Counted from the stretch's first letter, positions 1-8,030 are shown. The stretch: DNA of 15,437 nucleotides from JAERML01 sp035687895 (GCA_035687895.1 DASRUE010000046.1:1-15437); one strand, 5' to 3'. Made by a program: numbers and translations. Notes: generated from the letters alone by a model not told the origin.

Positions 1-459
1 GGCCGCGAGACCAATACTCCCCAGTCCAATTGTAATGACAAAGATGGAATATGTGCGGACGACGAACCCGTTGATGAACGCAGAGTAGAGGATCACTGTC
101 ATGACGTTCAGGCCGAGAGTCAGGACAAGATTAAAAAGGAGCTTGCCGAACAAGACCGCGCTTGGCGTTGCCATCAACTGCAGCGTCATTGCTGTTCCCC
201 TTTCTTCTTCAGTCACGAATGTGCGTGACAGCCCGGACATACTAGCAAAAAAGACGACGACCCAGAGCATTCCGGAGAGTGCGTCTGCCGGAGCGCTTTC
301 ACTGCCCAAGGAGAAGAGAATGATGGCAATCGTGGTAATCACGAACATGATGAGCGCGCTGATAGCGTAGCGGGTCCTCAGCTCCGACTTCAGGTCCTTC
401 CTGAATATGGCGAGGGTCGATTGCACCCATGTCGAAAGGGGCTGTTCAGTGCGGGGCAT
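1..459 (-). CDS. ccmB: Heme exporter protein CcmB, 5' part (gene runs off the left edge)
   Basis: Inner-membrane subunit of the CcmAB ABC transporter, which acts in cytochrome c maturation by releasing holo-CcmE from CcmC. I translated the minus strand from an ATG at 457-459 and the frame stays open for 153 codons to the edge; CcmB is usually about 220 residues, so roughly two thirds is present. Visible are a basic amphipathic start (FRKDLKSELRTRY, residues 19-31), a hydrophobic segment at about 32-51, another at about 63-77, then the conserved cytoplasmic stretch FVTEEERGT (81-89) and FGKLLFNLVL (104-113), followed by further hydrophobic segments. The start overlaps the end of ccmA by 14 bp, the usual ccmA-ccmB order with likely translational coupling. 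Family assignment rests on the EEERGT...GK..FN pattern and on the neighbour. The remainder, and any ccmC, should lie to the left. Confidence 0.88.
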   Translation of the reverse strand, partial: MPRTEQPLSTWVQSTLAIFRKDLKSELRTRYAISALIMFVITTIAIILFSLGSESAPADALSGMLWVVVFFASMSGLSRTFVTEEERGTAMTLQLMATPSAVLFGKLLFNLVLTLGLNVMTVILYSAFINGFVVRTYSIFVITIGLGSIGLAA

Positions 460-1075
460 TCAGGTCAACCTGTATATCAAAGGAGTCAAGGTCGGTCAAA
501 TCATTTGTGGCAACCACAAGCAGACCGTTGGTCTTGTGCTGAGCCATTATCTCCCGGACGCTCCTGATGCCATCCTCGTCCAGGTTGGACATTGGTTCGT
601 CCAGGATAAGGATCGGAGGCTGATGAATCATCGCCATCGCAAGCTTCGCCCGCTGTTTCATTCCCGACGAAAACGTTTGTACGTGGTCGTCCATACGAGC
701 GCGCAAGCTCAGGCGTTCAAGCAATGAATCGATTGCACTCTCGTTGGGAACCATGCCACGGATTGCAAGTGCAAGCTGGAGATTCTCTCTTGCAGAGAAT
801 TCCTCGTAGAGTTGAAGATACGGCGAGACCATGCCGATTAGCGATTGCGGCAACACAGGACATGGACCCGAAGGAGAAACGAATTCCACCGTTCCTTCCG
901 TCGGCGTCAGGATGTTGCTGATAATCTTCACGAGCGTGGATTTTCCGGAACCGTTCCTTCCAGTGATAAGTAGCGTTTGTCCGGAGCAGATGGTGAACGA
1001 AATATCGCGGAAGATGACTCTCCGATTGAAGGTTTTCTTGAGTTTGGTGACATGGAGTTCAAGATTGTGCATCAT
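446..1075 (-). CDS. ccmA: CcmA-like ABC transporter ATP-binding protein
   Basis: ATPase subunit expected to drive CcmB in cytochrome c maturation. At 209 residues it matches the family (about 205-210). Walker A is GRNGSGKST (39-47), the ABC signature is FSSGMKQR (135-142) and Walker B is ILILDEP (155-161), followed by a D-loop SNLDE (163-167). The switch position after the last strand reads VVATND, so the usual H-loop histidine is Asn191 (codon 503-505). The gene begins with two ATG codons (1070-1075) directly after the protease stop codon (1076-1078), with AGGAAG just upstream as a ribosome site; either Met could start. It overlaps ccmB by 14 bp. The ATPase call is firm. The ccmA name depends on the adjacent ccmB, since the ATPase alone could serve another ABC-2-type exporter. 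Confidence 0.87.
   Translation of the reverse strand: MMHNLELHVTKLKKTFNRRVIFRDISFTICSGQTLLITGRNGSGKSTLVKIISNILTPTEGTVEFVSPSGPCPVLPQSLIGMVSPYLQLYEEFSARENLQLALAIRGMVPNESAIDSLLERLSLRARMDDHVQTFSSGMKQRAKLAMAMIHQPPILILDEPMSNLDEDGIRSVREIMAQHKTNGLLVVATNDLTDLDSFDIQVDLNAPH
461..472 (-). repeat. Small inverted repeat before the ccmB start
   Basis: Minus-strand reading CAGGTTGACCTG has perfect CAGGT/ACCTG arms and can form a 4-bp stem with a TTGA loop. It ends two bases before the ccmB ATG (457-459) and includes the AGG that would be the ccmB ribosome site. It lies inside the ccmA coding sequence. It may tune ccmB translation or may be chance; a stem this short is weak. Confidence 0.2.
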
Positions 1076-2752
1076 CTACTTCCTGATGAGAGCAAGTTTG
1101 CCCCTCTGCACATTGCCGAGCACTTCTATGACAAAGAAATAGATGCCGCTTTCCGCGAGCTCGCCGTTTTCGGTTCTTCCATTCCAAACGAATGTCTGTT
1201 TTCCGAGCGGCGCGACCGACGTCTGGGCCATCGAATAAATGAGGTTCATGTCTGACGAAAAGAGCGAGACCGTTCCTGCAACCGGAGTTGTTGCGCTGAT
1301 AGGGATGTATGCTACGTTCTTGCCATCCGAGAGAAACGGGGAAGGATACGAAAGACCTGCAACGATTGCCGATGGCCCCGTTCCTCCACTCACCCCGTCG
1401 GAGCTGTACCAATTAGCGGGGTCCGAGACGTCAAGCTTCACGAAGATACCCGCGGGGGTTGGCTTATACGTCTGGTCGACCTGCTGGGAATTGAGGAGAT
1501 AGGTAAATGGGAACTGGGTAGTCGTGCCAGCAAACGCAGCTCCGGCATTGACATTTCCCACAATCAGCGGGAATGCTGCGGTTGGAAGAACTACCTCGTA
1601 GTACTTTCCTCCCAACGCCGCTAAGTTCCCTGGAACGGAACGCGCACCAGGTGGTGTGAAGTAGATCGGGTTGAGCAGCATGCTCGGATAGTATCTTCCT
1701 TCGGGATAATAGCGGACCGAGTCAGACCTGCTTCCGGTGAAATAGTTCCACAACGTCCACTCACCAAACGCCTCGCGCAGGCTGGAAAAATATGGCGCCT
1801 CCTGCAGGGCATCGTTGATTGCTTCAAGCGGACGTGCATTCTGAATTTCTTCCCACGCACGTCTCATCGCGCGACGATCATGTTTCTTCTCGATAAATTG
1901 TCCCCAAATTCCCCTGCTATACATGATGAAATCAGTGGGCGAGGAATTAAAAGGCGTCTCAGGCCGTCGGAATTGCCCTTGGCTTGCGCGAAGATATTGA
2001 AAATAGTCATTGACCTCAGTGAACACAACATCTTCCATCCAGACGGAAGTAATCTCGTAAAAAAATATGTCACTGCTCCAATAGCCATACCTTCCGAGCT
2101 GGATGGCGTGGTGCAATTCATGTGCGAGCGTGACGCGCAGCCCCGGCAGTCCCTTGTTGCTATCTGGAGAGACAAACGTGAAGTCGTTGTCAATTGTTAT
2201 GTATGATGTGAACGTTCCCCCTTCCGGCTTGCCATTGATGGGGGATTCCGGCCACGTCACGCCGTAGGTATTTGAAAGATCCTGGATGTAGATGTCATAC
2301 TCGTTTCCTCCCCCTGCACCGTTATCCGCAGGTGGAGGGAGATAGCCAAGTGTGTCCGCTTCATATCGAAGGACATAGGAGACGATCGACGCAACAGAAT
2401 CGGCAAACTCATCTGCGGTCCCCGGAATGGGTTGATGGAAAGCGTCAAGCATGGCAGGGGCGTCGCTTCCTGTGGTATCGTAGTGGATCCGAAAGTTCCC
2501 AACAAGGATGTTCTTCTGAAGCGTGGGCCGACGAAGCGCAGCAGCAAGCTTATATCTCAACTCTTGTGAAGCTGTGTCGATCTGCGTCAGAGCCACCGTA
2601 ACTGCCGGAAGTCCGCATTTGACCGGTTCGGTTTGATCTGTCGGGCCATGTACGAGTTGGTGAAGTTGACCAATGCGTGCTTGTTGGGCAAGCGTGAGCG
2701 TGGTGAACACACTCAAAGTCATCAATACGATCAGGATGTGTGCGCGGGTCAT
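1076..2752 (-). CDS. Secreted gluzincin-like metalloprotease with FlgD/type IX-like C-terminal domain
   Basis: Predicted exported zinc protease of 558 residues. A signal peptide (MTRAHILIVLMTLSVFTTLTLAQ, about residues 1-23) leads the protein. The zinc motif HELHH is at 211-215 (codons 2108-2122) and is followed by ITSVWMED, in which Glu240 is a plausible third zinc ligand, as in gluzincins. The layout resembles the family annotated as MXAN_6640-type putative metalloproteases; that link is from memory. Residues 468-558 start with YPSPF and end with TFVWNGRTENGE, SGIYFF and GKLALIRK, the pattern of FlgD Ig-like or type IX secretion (type A) C-terminal domains. This suggests export through a type IX system and surface attachment. 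The ATG (2750-2752) overlaps the stop of the propeller gene (ATGA), so the two are probably translationally coupled. Substrate unknown. Confidence 0.78.
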   Translation of the reverse strand: MTRAHILIVLMTLSVFTTLTLAQQARIGQLHQLVHGPTDQTEPVKCGLPAVTVALTQIDTASQELRYKLAAALRRPTLQKNILVGNFRIHYDTTGSDAPAMLDAFHQPIPGTADEFADSVASIVSYVLRYEADTLGYLPPPADNGAGGGNEYDIYIQDLSNTYGVTWPESPINGKPEGGTFTSYITIDNDFTFVSPDSNKGLPGLRVTLAHELHHAIQLGRYGYWSSDIFFYEITSVWMEDVVFTEVNDYFQYLRASQGQFRRPETPFNSSPTDFIMYSRGIWGQFIEKKHDRRAMRRAWEEIQNARPLEAINDALQEAPYFSSLREAFGEWTLWNYFTGSRSDSVRYYPEGRYYPSMLLNPIYFTPPGARSVPGNLAALGGKYYEVVLPTAAFPLIVGNVNAGAAFAGTTTQFPFTYLLNSQQVDQTYKPTPAGIFVKLDVSDPANWYSSDGVSGGTGPSAIVAGLSYPSPFLSDGKNVAYIPISATTPVAGTVSLFSSDMNLIYSMAQTSVAPLGKQTFVWNGRTENGELAESGIYFFVIEVLGNVQRGKLALIRK

Positions 2753-4974
2753 GGTTTTCTGAACGGATCGTAGATGATAAAGATCGTCCCTCTCGAACTA
2801 TCCGACAGAATCAAATCCTGCCTTTTCTTTCCGCTCATGCTCATAACACGAAAGGAGGAGTTTCTTGCAACCGGCGTTAATGTAACGGGAGTTTCGAAAC
2901 GATCGTCTCCCCGTCCATACAGAACAACGATGGAATTCCGCAGCCCGTCAATCATTGCAATGTCGCGGTGGCCGTCACCGTCCATGTCCTTCATGATGAC
3001 GGCATCGTCGCTGACTGGCTGAACGCCCTTCACCACTTCCACAGAATCGGCGAATGCGCCATTCTGATTTCCATACACCAACCCGAGACCGTTACGTGGG
3101 GCACTGAACAGAAGAACAATGTCTTTGAATTGATCATCGTTTACATTGCCGGAAATGATGGAACGCGTGCTCTGGCTCGAATCCTCGTATGTCAGCAATT
3201 GTTGAATACTCTTAAAATCAAAACCCTGGGTTGCCCGTGCAATTGAAAGCGTTGAGCGCTTCGTCGATCTATCGTTCGTGACAAAAACAAGTTCATACGT
3301 TCCTTCATCGGAGAATGCATCCACCGTGAGTGCTGCGATTGCTTTGGGAAGGTTCGGGCGAAGACTCCGTTCAAGGAACTGGCCGCCGCCGATTTGTTCA
3401 AACAACGAGAGAGTAAGCGAGCCGTCCTGCGGATTCATGTGCCGAATGAGCATTTCAAGCATCTGAGTGGACGGGTCTTCCTTTGCAAAGACAACAAATG
3501 GTTGGGTGCCTGTTGGGATTGTATACGATTCCGTTTTCGTGATGTCTTCAGCGTGCCGAACGACAGTTATCATGTCGACCGTCGAATGGGACGTCACAAG
3601 TGTCCGTCCGATACCGCCGGCGGCATCTGCAACCTTCACATACGTGGGCCCCTCTCCGGTGTGAATTGTATGTTGCCCCTGCAGCATACCGCCTCGGCCA
3701 TAGAGAAGGGAAATTGAAGATGATCCCTGGTTGGCAACGGCCACGTCGACCATTCCGTCTCCGTTAAGGTCTTGCGCCGCGAACCCATGTGGTCCGGCGC
3801 CAACGGCATAGTGAGAGGATGCAGAAAGGCTTCCGGTCCCTCCGGCATTCCCAAGCACGACGAGCCGTTTCCTTGAAGCATCGATGAAACTTATGTCTTT
3901 TTTCCCATCACCATCCACATCTGCAATTGACCATGATGAAACGCCCCCACCCGTCCCGAAAATGGTTGGTGGTCTAAAGTCGGTTGTACTTTCGGCAAGG
4001 TAGACTACCAGCCCCCCGGTTGTAGACGAAACCACATCAGGCAATTGGTCTCCGTTCACATCAATGAACTCGACCTGGAGAGGGGACGACGGGCACGACA
4101 ACACGACATTCGACTCAAATTCTCCTGTGGCGTTGCCTGCGTAAATTGCAATCTCCTGTGATTCGGGGAGAGAGACAGCGGCGCGCATGGTACGCTGCCT
4201 CGTAACAGGGGTGATAGCCATATCCCCAGGTTCTGAAGGGAGTTGAATCACTACCTGTTCCGAAAAAATCCCCCGTCCGATCCCGTAGAAAAGTGAGAAG
4301 TTGTTTGAGAGCCAGTCCAACAGAAGCAGGTCGGTGATTCCGTCGCCGTTGAGGTCGGTAGCATGAAGATCACCTATGGAGATTTCCGGAAAAAGAATCT
4401 CGGCAGTCTTGAACGAACCGTCGGACTTGCCGAGAAACGGTGAGATCCCTGACCTTTTCCTGCCGTAAGCAAGAATGTCGTTGCGCTTGTCATTGTTGAT
4501 ATCAGCAATCGCGACCCTTTGAGATACAGTCCCGAGAGAAATCACCCGCTCTTTCCGATTTGCGCCCGATGTGCCAACAACGGACACTGTTGCCCCATCG
4601 GCGGAGAGGATAATGAGTTCTTGAGTACCATTTGCATCTAGGTCTGCGGCCGCGATGAAGGCCCCCGTGTGAGGGATTGCCATCGTCCCGGACATCACGA
4701 TGCTTGCGTCTGGACCAACGATATATGTGCACGCCTCAGCCTTGTCCCTATTAAGAACAACCACTTGAGAGATGGCCGGTCGCATCGTAGTCGTGGTTAC
4801 GGTCAATCCGGACGGGACGTAATCCAGTGACATGTCCGTATATGGTCCAAAAGACGCGAGCGAGCGTTGGGAATAGAGCGGGCCCGTCCAGAGCAGATTC
4901 GCGTAAAAGAGGCTCAGTGTGAAGCGGAGGCGTATGACGCGGAGAAGTCGTTCGGGAAAGACAACACCTTGCAT
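2749..4974 (-). CDS. Exported FG-GAP/VCBS-repeat beta-propeller protein
   Basis: Exported repeat protein of 741 residues, predicted to fold as one or two beta-propellers. Calcium-binding DxDxDG-like cores recur, for example DLDANGTQE (111-119), DINNDKRND (158), DLNGDGITD (207), DVNGDQLPD (305), DVDGDGKKD (352), DLNGDGMVD (402), NVNDDQFKD (610) and DMDGDGHRD (663), typical of FG-GAP/VCBS/integrin-alpha-like repeats. I place the start at the ATG at 4972-4974. An earlier in-frame ATG (5118) would add 48 charged residues and overlap most of the end of the thioesterase gene, whereas this Met begins a basic run (RLLRVIRLR) and a hydrophobic core (FTLSLFYANLLW) with a likely cleavage site near residue 35, i.e. 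a signal peptide. Such domains usually mediate ligand or surface binding. The stop overlaps the protease start by 4 bp. No C-terminal sorting domain is visible. Ligand unknown. Confidence 0.8.
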   Translation of the reverse strand: MQGVVFPERLLRVIRLRFTLSLFYANLLWTGPLYSQRSLASFGPYTDMSLDYVPSGLTVTTTTMRPAISQVVVLNRDKAEACTYIVGPDASIVMSGTMAIPHTGAFIAAADLDANGTQELIILSADGATVSVVGTSGANRKERVISLGTVSQRVAIADINNDKRNDILAYGRKRSGISPFLGKSDGSFKTAEILFPEISIGDLHATDLNGDGITDLLLLDWLSNNFSLFYGIGRGIFSEQVVIQLPSEPGDMAITPVTRQRTMRAAVSLPESQEIAIYAGNATGEFESNVVLSCPSSPLQVEFIDVNGDQLPDVVSSTTGGLVVYLAESTTDFRPPTIFGTGGGVSSWSIADVDGDGKKDISFIDASRKRLVVLGNAGGTGSLSASSHYAVGAGPHGFAAQDLNGDGMVDVAVANQGSSSISLLYGRGGMLQGQHTIHTGEGPTYVKVADAAGGIGRTLVTSHSTVDMITVVRHAEDITKTESYTIPTGTQPFVVFAKEDPSTQMLEMLIRHMNPQDGSLTLSLFEQIGGGQFLERSLRPNLPKAIAALTVDAFSDEGTYELVFVTNDRSTKRSTLSIARATQGFDFKSIQQLLTYEDSSQSTRSIISGNVNDDQFKDIVLLFSAPRNGLGLVYGNQNGAFADSVEVVKGVQPVSDDAVIMKDMDGDGHRDIAMIDGLRNSIVVLYGRGDDRFETPVTLTPVARNSSFRVMSMSGKKRQDLILSDSSRGTIFIIYDPFRKP

Positions 4975-4996
4975 TGTGGACAATGGAAACCTGTTC

Positions 4997-5470
4997 CTAC
5001 GATGGGTTCTTTCGCTGCAAGCGATGCTGTCGCCTGACCAAGGCTTCTTCAAAGCGCCGCTTTTCGTCTTCCGTTTCTGCGACCACAGGTGGAACCGGCA
5101 CAGCCTTCCTGTGCTCATCGATCGCCACGAATGTCAGGTAGGCATTGTTTGCACGACGGGGTCCCTCGGTGAGCAAACCATGTGCGGTTACCAACACACC
5201 GATTTCCATGGAAGTCCGGAACGCGCGATTCACAGATGCCTGCAATGTCACAATCTCTCCCAGTCGGATCGGATCGTGAAAATTCAGTTCATCCACAGAA
5301 GCTGTTACACAGACTCGACCGCTGTGCCTCTGTGCGGCAATGGCTGCAGTGATGTCGATCCAGTGCATCAGCCGACCCCCGAGCAGGTTCCCCAACTGAT
5401 TTGTGTCATTTGGTAGAACTAGTTCAGTTGTGAACACCTGGGACTCCCGAACGGGCTTGGGGACCATCAT
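4997..5470 (-). CDS. Acyl-CoA thioesterase, hotdog fold (YciA/BACH-like)
   Basis: Cytosolic enzyme that hydrolyses acyl-CoA to free acid and CoA. It has 157 residues, one hotdog domain, a common size for the YciA-type family. The family pattern is clear: LVLPNDTNQLGNLLGGRLMH (18-36) with Asn24 and Asp39 in HWIDITAAIAA as the expected active-site pair, then VTASVDELNFHDPI (55-68) and the strand AYLTFVAID (110-118). A charged helical tail follows (about 132-157). Two consecutive ATGs (5465-5470) open the gene; the first overlaps the bamD stop as ATGA, so translation is probably coupled. The next gene follows after 22 bp. Preferred acyl chain length cannot be told from the sequence, and its presence in an envelope cluster does not by itself assign a pathway. 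Confidence 0.87.
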   Translation of the reverse strand: MMVPKPVRESQVFTTELVLPNDTNQLGNLLGGRLMHWIDITAAIAAQRHSGRVCVTASVDELNFHDPIRLGEIVTLQASVNRAFRTSMEIGVLVTAHGLLTEGPRRANNAYLTFVAIDEHRKAVPVPPVVAETEDEKRRFEEALVRRQHRLQRKNPS

Positions 5471-6309
5471 AGCGGTGGCCTTGTGGAAGAGAGGCTCCCC
5501 TCTCCTGCCCCGGAATCCTTTCCGGAAACACTCTGCGATCGTTCCGGCTCGTTCAGCATCTGTTCTTCAATGGCCGCTTTTAGCTTGTCCGCACGGGAAC
5601 GGAGAATACTGTTCGGGTATCGCTCCAGAAACCGTGTGATCTCAGCATAGGCATCCTTGTACTTTCGGCGGGACATGAATACTTCGGCCTTACCCAAAAG
5701 TGCAAGGGGCGCATACTCGGTGTCGTGGTACCGTTCAATGACATCATCATAACAGAAGAGAGATGCCTTGTAGTACTCCATGGTTGCATAGAGCTGAGCG
5801 GTCTCAAATTGCTTCTTGGCCAGCCGCGTGTTCAGCTCCTTAATCTTTGATTCCGCGTCGGGGACATGTTCGTTGGCAGGGTAGTACTCCACAAAGGCCT
5901 GGAGCTCCTCGATCGCCTTTTTTGTGTATTGTTGATCAAGCGGGGACTTGGGAGAAAGCTGGTAATAAGAAAGCCCCAGCTTGTATTGAGCTTCTGGTAC
6001 GAGGGGACTTGCAGGCATGTTTCGCCTGAGTGTCTGGTATTCAAAGGCGGCCAGGAGATACTCGCCGCGACAAAATCGACACTCGCCTAGGTAGAATTGC
6101 GCATCATCAGCGAAAGCGCTCCCGGGAAATTGGAGGGTCACAACAGTGAACTCGCTGATGGCTTCGACGTAATCTTCATCGTCGAACAACGCCTTTGCGT
6201 GCTCGAACCGCTGTTCGGCCGTGAGAGAGGTGACCTCTTCGCTCGAACCGCACCCGACGAGACCCAGAACAACGGAGAAAACAAAGGCAAAACCTAATGT
6301 CCTTGCCAT
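5467..6309 (-). CDS. bamD: Outer-membrane assembly lipoprotein BamD (TPR)
   Basis: Periplasm-facing lipoprotein of the BAM complex that inserts beta-barrel proteins into the outer membrane with BamA. The protein has 280 residues (family about 240-290). A short lipoprotein signal ends in the lipobox LVGC with Cys20 as the lipidated residue. TPR-like helical pairs follow: AEQRFEHAKALFDDEDYVEA (31-50), a YLGECRFCRGEYLLA pair (73-87), the longer loop region SYYQLSPKSPLDQQYTKKAI (114-133), and YYKASLFCYDDVIERYHDTE (179-198) with a final repeat to about 250. The loop and spacing are typical of BamD rather than of generic TPR proteins. The C-terminal 25 residues are polar and probably disordered. 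The ATG (6307-6309) lies 16 bp inside the end of the CapA-like gene, and the stop overlaps the thioesterase start. A general TPR lipoprotein is the alternative. Confidence 0.85.
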   Translation of the reverse strand: MARTLGFAFVFSVVLGLVGCGSSEEVTSLTAEQRFEHAKALFDDEDYVEAISEFTVVTLQFPGSAFADDAQFYLGECRFCRGEYLLAAFEYQTLRRNMPASPLVPEAQYKLGLSYYQLSPKSPLDQQYTKKAIEELQAFVEYYPANEHVPDAESKIKELNTRLAKKQFETAQLYATMEYYKASLFCYDDVIERYHDTEYAPLALLGKAEVFMSRRKYKDAYAEITRFLERYPNSILRSRADKLKAAIEEQMLNEPERSQSVSGKDSGAGEGSLSSTRPPL

Positions 6310-7364
6310 GCGATCTGTGTCAATGCTGTACGTGATGATAGTCGTTCAGTCCTTTCTTGAATACGCGCGGCTTCCACGCCATCGGCAAATGCCGGCTGGA
6401 CTCCGGCCAGAACGGGCAAACAGCGGAACGCCACAATGCGTGTGCCTGCGGAATCTTTCGTTAATGTTGCGCTGAATGCAAAGCTGCGTTGAGTCCAATA
6501 CAGATCTGGCTGCCGGAAAACAAAGTTGCCTAACGAGTGAACGATGTACTTGCCGTCCACGTCCTCCACACCATACGGTACATGCGGATGGTGGCCGAGG
6601 AACAGATCCACTCCCCCCCGAATCACCTGGTCAGCGAAGTCGCGCGTTCGCCGGGTTGGCGTATCCGCATACTCTTCACCGCCATGATAGCTGATGATGA
6701 TGAAATCGACCGAATCTCTGTATGCGCGTACTCGCGGCAACAATCTTCCCGTGTCGGCCTCCGCTACATGTCGTTTCCACATCGGGTCTTCAATATTCAT
6801 CACATCCGTTACCGCGAACAACGCGACGCGGATGTCGTTCCTTGTTACGACCACCGGAACGTACAGTTGCATGGAATCTTCGGCCGTCCCTGCATACGCG
6901 ATCCCCGCACCGCGAAGGTAACGAATTGTTTCTTTCAGGGCCCGCACGCCATAGTCAAGCGCGTGGTTGTTTGCGGTGGACACAACCGTTACACCCGCCA
7001 GCCGCAAAGACGATGCACCCCCCGGAGGCCCTGTAAAGACCAAGTTGTTTCCTGGATGCTGCGTCTCTCCGCCCTGATCGGACAGCTGCGATTCCAGGTT
7101 CGCAAAAACAATGTCTCGACGGGCAAACGTGTCCACTGCAAAGACAAACGGAAACAACGTATCACCACGGAGGATCTGCTGGCCGACAATCCTCCCCAAG
7201 TTCACGTCACCAACAGCAAGTAGTTGAATTGAACGCTCTACCTGCTGAAAGGTGGTTCGCACGGTTCCGGGATTCGAAGAGGCGCCAGAAAAATCAGCTC
7301 GGAACGATCCTATCGTAAGCCAAGCAACGCCCACTAGTCCAAAGCCAACGAGCAAACGTGTCAC
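6294..7364 (-). CDS. CapA-family (PgsA-like) metallophosphatase-fold protein
   Basis: Member of the CapA/PgsA family, calcineurin-like metallophosphatase-fold proteins linked to capsule or poly-gamma-glutamate synthesis. It has 356 residues. An N-terminal hydrophobic segment (about 4-19, LLVGFGLVGVAWLTIG) is a signal or anchor placing the domain outside the inner membrane. Metal-site motifs appear in family order: VGDVNLGR (51-58), FANLESQLSD (87-96), ANNHALDYG (131-139), SYHGGEEY (225-232), LGHHPHVPYG (256-265) and HSLGNFVF (276-283). The start is a GTG at 7362-7364 with AAGGA six bases upstream. The gene ends 16 bp inside bamD. No capB/capC ligase genes are nearby, so a role in poly-glutamate synthesis is not supported here; an envelope phosphodiesterase-like role is as likely. 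Confidence 0.85.
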   Translation of the reverse strand: MTRLLVGFGLVGVAWLTIGSFRADFSGASSNPGTVRTTFQQVERSIQLLAVGDVNLGRIVGQQILRGDTLFPFVFAVDTFARRDIVFANLESQLSDQGGETQHPGNNLVFTGPPGGASSLRLAGVTVVSTANNHALDYGVRALKETIRYLRGAGIAYAGTAEDSMQLYVPVVVTRNDIRVALFAVTDVMNIEDPMWKRHVAEADTGRLLPRVRAYRDSVDFIIISYHGGEEYADTPTRRTRDFADQVIRGGVDLFLGHHPHVPYGVEDVDGKYIVHSLGNFVFRQPDLYWTQRSFAFSATLTKDSAGTRIVAFRCLPVLAGVQPAFADGVEAARIQERTERLSSRTALTQIAWQGH

Positions 7365-7385
7365 TATGTTTCCTTCCCCCCTCTT

Positions 7386-8024
7386 TCAGCTCCGTACATG
7401 AAACAAAAGGTACACGGCCACTGCAATTGAGCCAATGACGACTAACGGTTCCACCAGGTTCGTGAAGAAGCCCTCCGGGGGCAATGCCCCGCGCGTCACA
7501 GGAATGTTCGGATTCTCCACTTCTAGTATTTGTGACAAACCAATTGTGTCAGTTGCTTCGTCGGCAAAGTCCCTTGTGACGAGAATGATTCCTGTGTGTC
7601 GATCCACAACCTTTGCACTCAAAGTCACTTGCACGGTTCTCGAGACAACCTTTCGCCCGAGGAATCCATCCCGTTGGATATCACCATAAACGACGCGTAG
7701 CATCTTCTGGCCAAACTCGGCATGGAATCTCGCGGAAGAAGATTCCGACGATGGAAAACCTCGATTCAGAAAGCCGCGTACGATTGATGATTCCAGATAC
7801 CAACTCCGATCCTGCGGGAGTATCAGCAACTGAATTGAGTCGCCCTCGCCAATTTGCTTTCCCACTGCATCCGCGACCCTCTCACCGAGCAACCGCATGA
7901 TTTCGAAGTTCGGGACCACGGGCACCTCGTTTTCCTGCGCATTGGCAATCCCCACTAGACATAGAGTAGAGAGAGTTGCAGCGCGAACCTGATGCAGGAG
8001 TGACTCCACAAGTCCCTTGATCAC
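7386..8024 (-). CDS. Unrecognised envelope protein with signal peptide and C-terminal membrane segment
   Basis: I do not recognise this 212-residue protein. A hydrophobic N-terminus (AATLSTLCLVGIANA, about 15-29) ending in ANAQ looks like a cleavable signal peptide. The body (about 38-168) alternates predicted helices and strands, including RLLGERVADAVGKQI (44-58), SSIVRGFLNRGF (79-90) and VVDRHTGIILVTRDF (139-153). The last loosely recalls FlgO/LpoB/CsgG-type periplasmic domains, but this is only a resemblance. A hydrophobic segment (about 189-208) plus HVRS ends the protein, suggesting a tail anchor in the inner membrane. The start is GTG at 8022-8024, six bases after the glutamate dehydrogenase stop; the ribosome site TAGGAG overlaps that stop. 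The gene therefore depends on upstream transcription. The CapA-like gene follows after 21 bp. Confidence 0.72.
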   Translation of the reverse strand: MIKGLVESLLHQVRAATLSTLCLVGIANAQENEVPVVPNFEIMRLLGERVADAVGKQIGEGDSIQLLILPQDRSWYLESSIVRGFLNRGFPSSESSSARFHAEFGQKMLRVVYGDIQRDGFLGRKVVSRTVQVTLSAKVVDRHTGIILVTRDFADEATDTIGLSQILEVENPNIPVTRGALPPEGFFTNLVEPLVVIGSIAVAVYLLFHVRS

Positions 8025-8030
8025 ATGCTC

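Noticed and set aside
101..370. Plus-strand frame near the left edge
   Set aside because: The minus strand here encodes CcmB with clear membrane segments and family motifs, so the plus-strand frame is a shadow.
4975..5118. Upstream start (5118) for the FG-GAP protein
   Set aside because: It would add 48 charged residues before an otherwise good signal peptide and overlap the thioesterase gene by 122 bp. The ATG at 4974 fits better.
6537..7223. 228-codon plus-strand frame opposite the CapA-like gene
   Set aside because: Antisense to a gene with all family motifs; its translation is rich in Arg, His and Cys and shows no recognisable fold.
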